From Candidatus Dechloromonas phosphorivorans (GTDB lineage: Bacteria > Pseudomonadota > Gammaproteobacteria > Burkholderiales > Rhodocyclaceae), in NCBI GenBank assembly GCA_016709495.1, contig JADJMS010000006.1, forward strand, positions 124,001-188,000: a DNA stretch of 64,000 bases, in the 5' to 3' direction. Below are positions 9,096-18,264 of this stretch, in pieces; positions within the stretch are counted from its first letter, which is position 1; each line of letters begins with the position of its first letter. A model generated the notes under the pieces. That model ran no database searches, was not told the DNA's origin, and was given only the letters and a program-made list of their open reading frames with translations. A program made the position numbers and the translations under genes.

Positions 9096-10940
9096 ATGAC
9101 CGCACCGCTGAATGCACCTGACTACGTTAAACACGAAGGCCTGAAAAAATGGGTCGCTGAAATTGCAGCGCTAACCCAGCCAGACCGAATTTGCTGGGCC
9201 GATGGCTCGCAGGAAGAGTATGACCGCCTCTGTGCCGAAATGGTAGAGGCTGGCACCTTCATCAAACTTAACGAAGCCAAGCGCCCGAACTCTTTCCTTG
9301 CCTTCTCCGACCCCTCCGACGTTGCGCGCGTCGAAGACCGCACCTACATCTGCTCCGCCAAGAAAGAAGACGCCGGACCTACCAACAACTGGGAAGAGCC
9401 CGCCGTCATGCGCGAAACCCTGAACGGCGTGTTCAAGGGCTGCATGAAGGGCCGTACCATGTACGTGATCCCCTTCAGCATGGGACCGCTCGGCTCACCG
9501 ATTGCCCACATCGGTTTCGAAATTACCGATTCGCCTTACGTCGTCGTTAATATGCGGACCATGACCCGCATGGGCAAGGCGGTTTTTGACGTGCTTGGCA
9601 GCGATGGCGAATACGTACCCTGCATCCACACCGTTGGCGCACCGCTCGAGCCGGGCCAGCAGGATAGCAAGTGGCCGTGCAACCCGACCGTCAAGTACAT
9701 CGTCCATTACCCGGAAACCCGCGAAATCTGGTCCTACGGTTCCGGCTACGGCGGCAACGCCCTGCTCGGCAAGAAGTGCTTTGCCCTACGCATTGCCTCC
9801 AACATGGCGCGCGATCAGGGTTGGCTGGCCGAACACATGCTCATCCTCGGCGTTGAATCGCCGGAAGGCGAGAAGTCCTACGTTGCTGCTGCTTTCCCGT
9901 CGGCCTGCGGCAAGACCAACTTCGCCATGCTGATCCCGCCGAAGACCCTCGACGGCTGGAAGATCACCACCATCGGCGACGACATCGCCTGGATCAAGCC
10001 GCGCGTCGACAAGGATGGCGTCACCCGTTTCTACGCCATCAACCCGGAAGCCGGTTTCTTCGGCGTCGCCCCGGGCACCTCGGAAAAGACCAATTTCAAC
10101 GCGCTGGCTACGTTGAAGGAAAACATCATCTTCACCAACGTCGCGCTGACCGACGACGGCGATGTCTGGTGGGAAGGCCTGACCAAGCAGGCGCCGGATC
10201 ACCTGATAGACTGGCAGGGCAACGACTGGACGCCGGCTGACGGCAAGGCCGGCAAGAAAGCCGCCCACGCCAATTCCCGCTTCACCGCTCCGGCCAGCCA
10301 GTGCCCGTCGGTTGACGAAGCCTGGGAAGACCCCGCCGGCGTGCCAATTTCCGCCTTCATCTTCGGCGGCCGTCGCGCCACGACCGTGCCTTTGGTTTAC
10401 CAGGCTTTCAACTGGAACTACGGCGTCTACATGGCTGCCACCCTCGGCTCCGAAACCACCGCTGCTGCCTTCGGCCAGCAAGGTGTTGTCCGTCGCGACC
10501 CGTTCGCCATGCTGCCGTTCTGCGGCTACCACATGGGTGATTACTTCAACCACTGGTTGAAAATGGGCAAGACCGTCGATGCCACGCCGAAGATCTTCTG
10601 CGTGAACTGGTTCCGCATGGACAAGGATGGTAACTTCATGTGGCCAGGCTTCGGCGACAACATGCGCGTCCTGAAGTGGATTGTTCAGCGTTGCAAAGGC
10701 ACCGTTGCTGCCAAGGAAACCGTGCTGGGCTGGATGCCGAAGTTCGAGGACATCGACTGGACCGGCCTCGACATCAACAAGGCTGATTTCGAAGCCCTGA
10801 GCACCATCGATGCCGATGCCTGGAAATCCGAACTGGCCGGCCACAAGGAGTGGTTCGACAAGATGGGCGAAAAGATGCCGCGCGAACTCGTGCTCAAGCG
10901 CGAATTGTTCGAAATGGGCATCTTCAAGGACGCTGCCTGA
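9096..10940 (+). CDS. pckG: Phosphoenolpyruvate carboxykinase (GTP)
   Basis: This 614-residue cytosolic enzyme converts oxaloacetate and GTP to phosphoenolpyruvate, the first committed step of gluconeogenesis. The P-loop FPSACGKTNFAM is near residue 270 and the GTP-type active-site stretch FGGRRATTVPLV is near residue 427. Length and sequence fit the GTP family and not the shorter ATP-dependent family. Codon use is strongly biased to C-ending codons compared with its neighbours, a sign of high expression. The ATG at 9096 follows GAGAGAGA. It stands alone between maeB (divergent) and a strong terminator. Confidence 0.97.
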   Translation: MTAPLNAPDYVKHEGLKKWVAEIAALTQPDRICWADGSQEEYDRLCAEMVEAGTFIKLNEAKRPNSFLAFSDPSDVARVEDRTYICSAKKEDAGPTNNWEEPAVMRETLNGVFKGCMKGRTMYVIPFSMGPLGSPIAHIGFEITDSPYVVVNMRTMTRMGKAVFDVLGSDGEYVPCIHTVGAPLEPGQQDSKWPCNPTVKYIVHYPETREIWSYGSGYGGNALLGKKCFALRIASNMARDQGWLAEHMLILGVESPEGEKSYVAAAFPSACGKTNFAMLIPPKTLDGWKITTIGDDIAWIKPRVDKDGVTRFYAINPEAGFFGVAPGTSEKTNFNALATLKENIIFTNVALTDDGDVWWEGLTKQAPDHLIDWQGNDWTPADGKAGKKAAHANSRFTAPASQCPSVDEAWEDPAGVPISAFIFGGRRATTVPLVYQAFNWNYGVYMAATLGSETTAAAFGQQGVVRRDPFAMLPFCGYHMGDYFNHWLKMGKTVDATPKIFCVNWFRMDKDGNFMWPGFGDNMRVLKWIVQRCKGTVAAKETVLGWMPKFEDIDWTGLDINKADFEALSTIDADAWKSELAGHKEWFDKMGEKMPRELVLKRELFEMGIFKDAA

Positions 10941-10963
10941 TCCTTGCCTGAGCGATAATTCAG

Positions 10964-10988
10964 CGGCCACCTTCGGGTGGCCGTTTTT
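10964..10988 (+). terminator. Intrinsic terminator after pckG
   Basis: A perfect eight-pair stem CGGCCACC / GGTGGCCG closes a TTCG tetraloop and is followed directly by five T. It ends only 14 bases before the next start codon, so the aminotransferase needs read-through or a promoter inside this region. Confidence 0.93.
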
Positions 10989-11002
10989 CTTTGAGGATGA
11001 CC

Positions 11003-12166
11003 ATGACCTACCGCCCTGCCCGCCGCCTGGCCGACATCGAACCCTTCCACGTTGTCGAGCTATTTACCCGTGCCCGCCAACTCGAAGCACAAGGACGCGA
11101 CATCATCCACATGGAAGTTGGTGAGCCGGACTTTCCAACGCCGGCGCCAATCGCAAATGCTGCGGTCGACGCCATAAATAGCGGAAAAAATTACTACACG
11201 GAATCACTCGGCCTGCCTGCATTGCGCGAAGCAATCGCCAATTTTTATGCGACAAAATACGGGTTGACCGTAACAGCTTCACGCGTCGTCGTGACCAATG
11301 GCGCATCAGGTGCCCTCAACCTCGCTTTTGCCTGCCTGGCCGACCCCGGCAGCGAATGGTTAATGACCAACCCGGGCTACCCTTGCAATCGCCATATCAT
11401 TCGCAGTTACGAAGGCTTGCCGGTTGGCATCCCGGTTGGACCAGAAAGCAATTTTCAGCCAACGCCGGAACTGCTGGCGCAGCACTGGACACTGAACACG
11501 GCGGGCTTGCTCGTCGCCTCACCCGCCAACCCAACCGGTACTTTGCTCGATCTCGATCAAATCAGGAATCTGGCAAATTTTGTGCGCCAGCGCGATGGCC
11601 ATTTTCTGGTCGACGAGATTTATCATGGGCTGACTTATGAAATGGACGCCCCCACAGCATGTGCTGCCGGTGACGACATCTGGGTCATCAACAGCTTCTC
11701 CAAGTACTTCCAGATGACCGGCTGGCGACTAGGCTGGATGATCGTGCCGGAAATCTATGTGCGCGATGTTGAAAAATTGGCACAGAACCTGACGCTCTGT
11801 CCATCCGCCCCAGCTCAATATGGAGCGCTGGCAGCATTCCTGCCGGAAACTCTAGAAATCCTTGAGTCCCGCCGCGCCGAGTTTCAACGTCGACGTGATT
11901 ACCTCGCCCCCGCTCTCGAAAAACTTGGTTTTCGTATCACCGCACAACCACAAGGAGCGTTCTACCTGTACTGCGACTGCTCAGCCCTGTGCGACGACAG
12001 TTTTACCTTTGCCCGCGACCTGCTTGAAAAAACCGGTGTTGCGGCCACGCCCGGGCTCGACTTTGGCAGCAACCAGCCGCAACGGCACATTCGTTTTGCC
12101 TACACCACCGATCTCAGTCGGCTGGCTGAAGCAGTTGATCGCCTAGCTCGTTACCTCGGCCGGTAA
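11003..12166 (+). CDS. Pyridoxal-phosphate aminotransferase, class I/II
   Basis: The 387-residue product is a fold-type I aminotransferase. HMEVGEPDFPTP near the N terminus, the PANPTGTL segment, and the cofactor lysine in NSFSKYFQMTGWRLGW (near residue 235) are all present. The ATG at 11003 is chosen because GAGG ends seven bases upstream; an in-frame ATG at 10997 is possible. The amino donor is not evident; relatives act on aspartate, alanine or aromatic amino acids. Its 3' end overlaps convergently with ampD by 24 bases. Confidence 0.88.
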   Translation: MTYRPARRLADIEPFHVVELFTRARQLEAQGRDIIHMEVGEPDFPTPAPIANAAVDAINSGKNYYTESLGLPALREAIANFYATKYGLTVTASRVVVTNGASGALNLAFACLADPGSEWLMTNPGYPCNRHIIRSYEGLPVGIPVGPESNFQPTPELLAQHWTLNTAGLLVASPANPTGTLLDLDQIRNLANFVRQRDGHFLVDEIYHGLTYEMDAPTACAAGDDIWVINSFSKYFQMTGWRLGWMIVPEIYVRDVEKLAQNLTLCPSAPAQYGALAAFLPETLEILESRRAEFQRRRDYLAPALEKLGFRITAQPQGAFYLYCDCSALCDDSFTFARDLLEKTGVAATPGLDFGSNQPQRHIRFAYTTDLSRLAEAVDRLARYLGR

Positions 12167-12712
12167 ATTGAGCATGCCATAGCGCTGGCGCGCAGCCGCC
12201 CAATCAAAGCTCGGACCGGGGTCCGACTTGCGCCCCGGTGCAATGTGGCAATGCCCAGTCAGAGAATCAATTGGATAGCGCGTACGCAGGGCATCAATTA
12301 CTTCCCATAGCGACTCATACTGCGCCGCCGTGTATGGCTCAACATCATTGCCCTGCAACTCGATACCCACAGAGTAATCATTACAGTTGTCGACACCAGC
12401 CCAGCATGACTTACCCGCGTGCCAAGCGCGGCGATCACATCCGACAAACTGAACAACACGCCCACTGCGCCGAATATAAAAATGGGTCGAAACCTGAAGA
12501 TCAGCAATCGTTGCGAAATAGGGATGCGCCGCCGGATCAAGCCGATTGACGAAAAACTGCTCCACGGCATCGCCGGAAAAATCATCCGGCGGCAAGCTGA
12601 TGTTGTGAATCACAACCAGCGTAACGGCAGCATCCGCCGGCCGCACACCCTGATTCGGCGAGAACACCCGGCGCTTCCCGGCAAGCCATCCACCAGCCTG
12701 CCAGCGCTTCAT
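12143..12712 (-). CDS. ampD: 1,6-anhydro-N-acetylmuramyl-L-alanine amidase AmpD
   Basis: The 189-residue amidase_2 enzyme removes the peptide from anhydromuropeptides during cytoplasmic cell-wall recycling. The zinc ligands expected in AmpD are visible: His in LVVIHNISLPP, His in TGHCHIAPGRKSDPGPSFDW, and the Asp of KSDPGP. There is no signal peptide, which separates it from the periplasmic AmiD type. The start overlaps the pilR stop by four bases, so it may be cotranscribed with pilSR. The 3' end overlaps the convergent aminotransferase. Confidence 0.92.
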   Translation of the reverse strand: MKRWQAGGWLAGKRRVFSPNQGVRPADAAVTLVVIHNISLPPDDFSGDAVEQFFVNRLDPAAHPYFATIADLQVSTHFYIRRSGRVVQFVGCDRRAWHAGKSCWAGVDNCNDYSVGIELQGNDVEPYTAAQYESLWEVIDALRTRYPIDSLTGHCHIAPGRKSDPGPSFDWAAARQRYGMLNLPAEVTS

Positions 12713-14061
12713 TCGATGCCCAGTCGTTCCAGCCGATAGCGCATCGAGCGGAAAGTAACGCCGAGCAGACGAGCCGCGGCGGTACGATTGCCCTCTGTCT
12801 TTTGCAATGCTTCAAGTATGGCCTGCCGCTCAAGACGATTGAGGTAATCATCCAGCGTTTCACTACCGCGCCCAACCGCCTCACCGGCCATTTCCTCGGG
12901 CGACAGATGGAGATCATCGGTTTCGATGCTGGTCCCGGAACACAAGGCCGTCGCCCGCTCGAGAATATTCTCCAGTTCGCGGACATTGCCCGGGAATGGA
13001 TAGGCCTGCAATGCCTTCAATGCTTTCTCGGAGAGACGCGGCGCAGTTTCGCCGAACAGGCGCAGGCAGATCGACTCAACCAGCGGCGGAATATCCTCAA
13101 GCCGCTCACGCAAAGGTGGCATGCGCAATTCGATGACATTCAAGCGATAGTAAAGATCTTGGCGGAAAGTTCCTTTTTCGACACATTCGCGCAAATTCTT
13201 GTGCGTGGCACAGATGATGCGTACATCGACTGGTTCCTCGGTCGAACAACCCACCTTACGCACCCGCTTTTCCTGAATCGCCCGTAACAATTTGACCTGC
13301 ATGGCGAGCGGCAGATCCGCCACTTCATCGAGAAACAAGGTGCCCGTGCTGGCCGTCTGAAAAAAACCATCGCGATCACTATCGGCCCCGGTGAAAGAGC
13401 CCTTGCGATGACCAAAAAATTCGCTTTCCATCAAATTTTCCGGGATCGCACCGCAGTTGACCGGAACAAAGGGCCCGCCGCTGCGTGCGCTGCGCGAATG
13501 GATCAGGCGGGCAGCCAACTCCTTGCCGCTACCCGACTCGCCGGAGATATAGATCGGCGCCTGACTGCGCGCCAGCTTCTCTATCATCTCGCGGACCTGG
13601 GCCATCGCCGGAGAATCGCCAGTCAGCCGCAAAGTACCAACCTCATCGTGACTGTCACCGTCCGGCAGTCGCAGTGCAGATTTGACCAGCGCCCTGAGCT
13701 GCTCCAGCCCAACCGGCTTGGCCAGATAATCAAAAGCCCCCGCCTTGAGTGCAGCCACTGCATTTTCCGCGCTGCCATATGCCGTGATCACGGCAACGGG
13801 AGTCTGGGGATAATGCTCGGCAATATAGCGCACCATCTCCAGGCCATTGCCATCCGGCAAACGCATATCGGTCAGGCACAACTGGAATTCGCCGTCAGCC
13901 AGGCATTCACGGGCCTCGGCGACAGTTCCGGCACAGGCCGCAGCCAAACCCATGCGGGAAAGCGTCAAATCTATCAGTTCGCGAATATCCGGCTCGTCAT
14001 CAATGACAAGAACGCGGTTCAGTTCGCCGCGCGGACGCCGTTCGCCACGGGGTGCTGACAT
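12709..14061 (-). CDS. pilR: Sigma-54-dependent response regulator PilR
   Basis: This 450-residue NtrC-type activator has a receiver domain (residues about 15-130, phosphoacceptor Asp in CLTDMRLPDG), an AAA+ domain (Walker A GESGSGKE, sigma-54 loop GSFTGAD) and a Fis-type helix-turn-helix at the C terminus (NRTAAARLLGV...MRYRLERL). The GSFTGA form of the loop and the C-terminal helix sequence are typical of PilR, which activates type IV pilin transcription. Its N terminus overlaps the kinase gene upstream by about 40 bases. No pilin gene is adjacent; targets could include the pilus locus further along this window or unlinked pil genes. Confidence 0.92.
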   Translation of the reverse strand: MSAPRGERRPRGELNRVLVIDDEPDIRELIDLTLSRMGLAAACAGTVAEARECLADGEFQLCLTDMRLPDGNGLEMVRYIAEHYPQTPVAVITAYGSAENAVAALKAGAFDYLAKPVGLEQLRALVKSALRLPDGDSHDEVGTLRLTGDSPAMAQVREMIEKLARSQAPIYISGESGSGKELAARLIHSRSARSGGPFVPVNCGAIPENLMESEFFGHRKGSFTGADSDRDGFFQTASTGTLFLDEVADLPLAMQVKLLRAIQEKRVRKVGCSTEEPVDVRIICATHKNLRECVEKGTFRQDLYYRLNVIELRMPPLRERLEDIPPLVESICLRLFGETAPRLSEKALKALQAYPFPGNVRELENILERATALCSGTSIETDDLHLSPEEMAGEAVGRGSETLDDYLNRLERQAILEALQKTEGNRTAAARLLGVTFRSMRYRLERLGIE

Positions 14062-15621
14062 GGTTCTGCTCTCCCTGTAATTACAAAATGCCCACCCGAT
14101 TCCGAAGGCAAGAGCTCCAGACTCGCACCATTCGCCTCACACAACTCACGGGCAATAAAAAGACCGAGGCCGGTACCCTTGTGATGCGTCGTGAAAAACG
14201 GTTCAAAAATCTGCTCTCGCGCCTCAGCCGAAACACCCGGGCCATCGTCCAGCACATGCAATTCTACGCGCTCGCCCCCGGCCACGGCAGTAGCGGACAG
14301 ACGCACACTACCCGGTTTCCCCTGCGAGTGCCTGACTGCGTTGCTGACCAGATTCCACAACACCTGCTGCAGATGGGAGCGATCAAAACAAAGACTTAAA
14401 CCCTCTGCGCTCTCAACCTGCAGCAGCCTCGAATCCAGGCCTTCCGTCACCATAAAATTCTCAAGGAATTGTGCGCAAACCTCGGACAGCAACAAACCCT
14501 CGACCTGTGCCCGGTCACGCCGCCCCAGCTCAAGAACATCAGCCACAATCCGGTCAAGACGGGCCACATTATCGCCAAGAATATGCAGCAAGCGATCCTG
14601 CATTTCACCGCGCCGTTCTTCGCGCAACAATTCCCCGGCATGACCAATCGCGGAAAGCGGATTCCGTATTTCATGGGCAATGCTTGCGGTCAACCGCCCA
14701 AGAGAGGCCAATTTCAACTGCTGAGCCTGCGCCCGAATGCGCCCGACATCCTCAAGAAAAATCAGCGACTCGCCCGTACTACTGGCCGTTTTTTCGAAGC
14801 GTGCCTGCAACATCTGCCCACCTGCACCTGAAAATTCGATCTCATCAACAATGACGCCCTGTTTGGTCAAAATATCGGCCAACAAAGGTGCATGTTGAGC
14901 AAGTCGTGACCCAACCGGGAGCGGCCCTAGCATTGTTTCCGCAATCGGATTGCAACGCTGTACACAACCGTCACGATCAATGACCAGCACACCATCCTGC
15001 ATCCGTTCGATTACCCGCTGACTGATTCGACTCTGATTCTCCAGGCTCTCACCGCGCTGGCGAGCCAGTTCCTCATTGATCATCACGCGCTGCCCAAGCA
15101 AGCGAGCAAGGATTGCCGTTGCGAAAAAAACCGGCCGACAAAAAACCTGCCTGAACAATCGAAGTCGCCTCGAAATTGGCGTTCAGAACCCCATAGATCT
15201 GGACCAGCAAAGTCACCAACGTCGCCATCGCCGCATAAAACAGCACCAATCGCCCACGCCCAACGAGGCTCGCCGCCGCCAGAGATACCAGCAATAGCGC
15301 CCCCATCCCACTCCCCACGCCGCCCAAGGCATACATCAGGAAACTGACAAAAGCCACATCGGCAAAAACCTGCGAAGACAACTGGGCGTTAAAACTGCGC
15401 TGCCAATGAACAGAAAGCATCAGCCCGGCCAAAACAACGCCAAGATAAAGCAATACAAACTGATATATACCAGCCGAGTTTGTTTGATGAAAAGGGGAAA
15501 TCTGACTATCCGGCAGGAGGGAAGCCAGAAGAATCAGAGAAGCCAGAAGCAGGCGATAAAAATTGAAATACTGGAATGGTCGCCAGCTGGCCTCCCAGGT
15601 AGAAGACAGCCAGTCCGTCAT
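14019..15621 (-). CDS. pilS: Sensor histidine kinase PilS, frameshifted in an A/T run
   Basis: The membrane part (from ATG 15621, MTDWLSSTW, with about six hydrophobic segments) and the cytoplasmic part (PAS-like region, His-box ASIAHEIRNPLSA, ATPase motifs ending GTGLGLFIAREL) are in different frames. They meet at a run of seven A on the plus strand (15124-15130). With six, the protein reads on as SAGFFATAILARLL, giving a normal PilS of about 533 residues. PilS phosphorylates PilR in response to pilin levels in the inner membrane (family knowledge). The start overlaps the preceding small gene as ATGA. A homopolymer error is the likeliest explanation. Confidence 0.87.
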
Positions 15622-15848
15622 GAACGTGACGGTGACTTGCCCGCAAGGCGATGGGCGGCACTGCAAAAATGGGCATCTCCCTCGACCAAACTCTCGCTTA
15701 AGGGGTGCAGCACCCCGCAGTGATCGCACGCGATAATCTTCTCAGGCGCTTTCTCCGCTGCAGACTTGCTGGACGGTAGATTTTCCGAACGCTTCTTCCA
15801 TGCCCACCAGAGCACTAACGCAATGGTAATCAGTAGCAGGTATTTCAT
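15618..15848 (-). CDS. Small membrane-anchored zinc-ribbon protein (PP0621-like)
   Basis: The 76 residues contain one N-terminal membrane segment (LLLITIALVLWWAW) and a C-terminal putative zinc site, Cys-x2-Cys in CDHCG followed by Cys-x3-His in FCSAAH. This matches the small PP0621 family found upstream of pilS in beta- and gammaproteobacteria. Its function is unknown. The stop overlaps the pilS ATG (TGA within ATGA at 15618-15621), so the two are translationally linked. Confidence 0.75.
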   Translation of the reverse strand: MKYLLLITIALVLWWAWKKRSENLPSSKSAAEKAPEKIIACDHCGVLHPLSESLVEGDAHFCSAAHRLAGKSPSRS

Positions 15849-15903
15849 AACTCAAGTGCCTCCAGCATCAGGGAGTCAGGTGGTCGAAACATTCCAACCA
15901 AGC

Positions 15904-15929
15904 AAAAAGGCCATCCGCAGGGATGGCCT
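15904..15929 (-). terminator. Intrinsic terminator downstream of tRNA-Pro
   Basis: On the minus strand a nine-pair stem AGGCCATCC / GGATGGCCT with a four-base loop runs into a T tract (A at 15904-15908 on the plus strand). It lies 28 bases past the tRNA 3' end. Confidence 0.9.
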
Positions 15930-15956
15930 AATTGCTCAATTCTCTTTACAGTGTTT

Positions 15957-16033
15957 TGGTCGGAGTGACAGGATTCGAACTTGCGACCCCTGCGTCCCGA
16001 ACGCAGTGCTCTACCAGGCTGAGCTACACTCCG
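15957..16033 (-). tRNA. tRNA-Pro (anticodon CGG)
   Basis: The 77-base gene folds as a cloverleaf. It has a seven-pair acceptor stem CGGAGTG/CACTCCG, D stem GCTC/GAGC, anticodon stem CTGCG/CGCAG around the loop TTCGGGA (anticodon CGG, reading CCG), and T loop TTCGAAT. The 3' CCA is encoded. The T stem GCAAG/CCTGT carries an A-C mismatch at pair 52-62, where proline tRNAs usually have G-C. Confidence 0.95.
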
Positions 16034-16047
16034 ACATAGAAAAAAAC

Positions 16048-17016
16048 CTAGTGATTTCTCTCAACTGCAAAGAGCGTCAATTGTAGCAGAGCTTTTTTAT
16101 AATTTGAATCCCTCAGGCACTGAATTGCCTCTCTAGCAGCCTCAGCTTCCTTCGCGGCCTGCTGACGCGTATGCTCCAGAGCGCCGCTGGCACGGATAGC
16201 ATCGAGTACGGCAGCAAAGTCATCACGCCCACCTTCTTCGATAGCCCGACGGACGCAAGCCGCCTGTTCCGGGGTGCCATGCAGCATGACATGAATCAGC
16301 GGCAGTGTTGGCTTGCCTTCGGCAAGATCGTCACCAAGATGCTTGCCGGTATCACCTTCATCCCCGGAATAATCAAGCACATCGTCCACCAGCTGGAAGG
16401 CCGTTCCCAGATGCATGCCGTACGCCGTCAGTGCCCGCTCAACCTCGGGCGTTGCCTGACCGAGAATGGCACCAAGCTGTGCGGCAGCCTCAAATAACTT
16501 GGCTGTTTTGAAACGGATAACTTGCAGATAACGGGCTTCGTCAACATCCGCATCGTGACAGTTCATCAACTGCAGAACTTCACCCTCGGCAATGACGTTG
16601 GTTGCATCGGACAGGACACGCATGATGCGCATGTCGCCGACTTCAACCATCATCTGAAAAGCGCGCGAATAGAGAAAATCGCCGACCAGTACACTGGCCG
16701 CATTGCCAAACATGGCATTTGCCGTATTCCGCCCACGCCGCAAAGAAGACTCATCGACCACATCGTCATGCAGCAAAGTTGCCGTGTGGATGAATTCAAC
16801 CACCGCCGCCATTTCCTGATGACGCTTGCCCTGATAACCCAGCGCCCCAGCCGCCAGCAAGACGAGCGCTGGCCGCATGCGCTTGCCGCCACTGCTGATG
16901 ATGTATTCGGCAACCTGCCGAACAAGGACGACCTCGGAATACAGGCGGTTGCGGATGACCGAATCGACGGCCTTCATGTCTGGCCCAATCAGGGCATAAA
17001 GCTCTTCAAGCGTCAC
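16048..17016 (-). CDS. ispB: Octaprenyl/polyprenyl diphosphate synthase
   Basis: This trans-isoprenyl diphosphate synthase makes the long side chain of ubiquinone from farnesyl and isopentenyl diphosphate. The first aspartate-rich motif is LLHDDVVDES and the second is QLVDDVLDYSGD. The GTG at 17016 (VTLEELYALIGPDM) gives 322 residues, the usual family length, with GCAGG upstream; the frame stays open back to 17082. The DDVVD form and length fit long-chain enzymes better than farnesyl synthase. It is divergent from the Hpt/HD gene. Confidence 0.9.
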   Translation of the reverse strand: MTLEELYALIGPDMKAVDSVIRNRLYSEVVLVRQVAEYIISSGGKRMRPALVLLAAGALGYQGKRHQEMAAVVEFIHTATLLHDDVVDESSLRRGRNTANAMFGNAASVLVGDFLYSRAFQMMVEVGDMRIMRVLSDATNVIAEGEVLQLMNCHDADVDEARYLQVIRFKTAKLFEAAAQLGAILGQATPEVERALTAYGMHLGTAFQLVDDVLDYSGDEGDTGKHLGDDLAEGKPTLPLIHVMLHGTPEQAACVRRAIEEGGRDDFAAVLDAIRASGALEHTRQQAAKEAEAAREAIQCLRDSNYKKALLQLTLFAVERNH

Positions 17017-17160
17017 GTTAAACCTGCCTTTGGTGAAGCGCAGGATCTTAGGCGTCAGCATGGACCTAGTCAAGATCACCAAATCAAGCCACAGCCATCT
17101 GATTTGCTCGCGCTTTCAGCTAAACTTGTTGGATTAGAAAAAACATCTGGGGAGATTGTC

Positions 17161-18264
17161 ATGGATATTCGATCGATCATCGCACCCGTCATCCAGGATC
17201 GTGAGGCGCTGGAAGAGTTTGCCGAAGCGCTGAATGACCGTGCGCCAGAGATTGAGCGCGATGTTGCGCGCCTGAGAAAATCGCCCCATGACCGCGAACT
17301 GGTCTCTGATCTGTTCCGTGCAGTGCACAATATCAAGGGTGACGGCTCGCTCTGCAAATTTGAGCTAGCGGTGGCCATTACGCATCCCATTGAAACGCTG
17401 ATGGCGAGATTTCGTGAAGGTGCCTTGCCCTTTTCTGACCTGCTTGCCGAGCTGATCCTGCTCGCCGTTGACCGACTGGAGCTTGCCACAGAAGCTTTGC
17501 TGGCCAACCAGCCAGTTGAAAATTTGCGGTTATTGTCGATGATTCAGGGACTGGAGCGACTTGCAACATCTTCGGCCGAGGAAATTGAAACCCTGGGTGC
17601 CGACCTGATCGAAGAAGTGACCGGCTTTCGGCCAGCCGCCGGCAATGCGTCAGGCCGCACACCACGCGCCACCGCACCCCGTGATGACAATAAGGATACG
17701 GCCAACGATCTTCAGTTTTTCCGCTCGCTGGCCCAGCAACTCGAGAGTCGCTCGCCGCTTTTCAAGGGTCGCACCATGCGCATCCTTCGCCTGGCTCAGG
17801 AAACCAACAAGGCGAGCGGCAATCTGGTTGATCCGGTGCAACTGGAAGCCGCCGTCTATGTTCACGACGTCGGCATGATGTTGCTGCCAGAAAGCATCTG
17901 GCTCAAGGTCGGCCGCATGACTGATGACGACAAACTGGCGCTGCGTAATCACCCAGGCTTTGCTGCGGGCTTGTTACAGCGCATGCCAGGCTGGGCCGGT
18001 GCCGCTGAAATGGTTGCCCAGCACCATGAGATGCCGGATGCTGGCGGTTACCCAAACAAACTGTCGGCGCCTTCCATTTGTCCGGGTGCAAAAATTCTGG
18101 CCATTGTGGATGCCTTTGAGGCGGTCATGCTTAAACATATTCACCGCGGCAAAAATCGTTCGGTTTTGCGTGCCATTGCAGAAATCAACGCTTGCGACAA
18201 ACAGTTTGCACCAGAATGGATCGCGCCTTTCAATAACGTCATCCGCAAGACGATTGAAACCTGA
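17161..18264 (+). CDS. Hpt-HD (HD-GYP-like) two-domain signalling protein
   Basis: The 367-residue protein joins an N-terminal histidine phosphotransfer domain (His56 in AVHNIKGDGSLCKF) to a C-terminal HD domain. The HD motif is YVHDVGM near residue 235, followed by QHHEMPDAGGYPNKL near 287, a variant of the HD-GYP signature HHExxDGxGYP. Family members hydrolyse cyclic di-GMP; the altered GYP region makes activity here uncertain. The start is ATG 17161 with GGGGAGA upstream. The frame is open further upstream but lies antisense to ispB. The stop and the tcdA start overlap as TGATG, so the two are cotranscribed. Confidence 0.82.
   Translation: MDIRSIIAPVIQDREALEEFAEALNDRAPEIERDVARLRKSPHDRELVSDLFRAVHNIKGDGSLCKFELAVAITHPIETLMARFREGALPFSDLLAELILLAVDRLELATEALLANQPVENLRLLSMIQGLERLATSSAEEIETLGADLIEEVTGFRPAAGNASGRTPRATAPRDDNKDTANDLQFFRSLAQQLESRSPLFKGRTMRILRLAQETNKASGNLVDPVQLEAAVYVHDVGMMLLPESIWLKVGRMTDDDKLALRNHPGFAAGLLQRMPGWAGAAEMVAQHHEMPDAGGYPNKLSAPSICPGAKILAIVDAFEAVMLKHIHRGKNRSVLRAIAEINACDKQFAPEWIAPFNNVIRKTIET

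Noticed and set aside
9786..10970. Open frame of 394 codons on the minus strand opposite pckG
   Set aside because: It is antisense to a strongly conserved enzyme with biased codons. It shows no motif of its own and crosses the pckG terminator.
16522..17160. Upstream extension of the Hpt-HD frame
   Set aside because: It runs antisense through ispB. The family start and a GGGGAGA site support ATG 17161.
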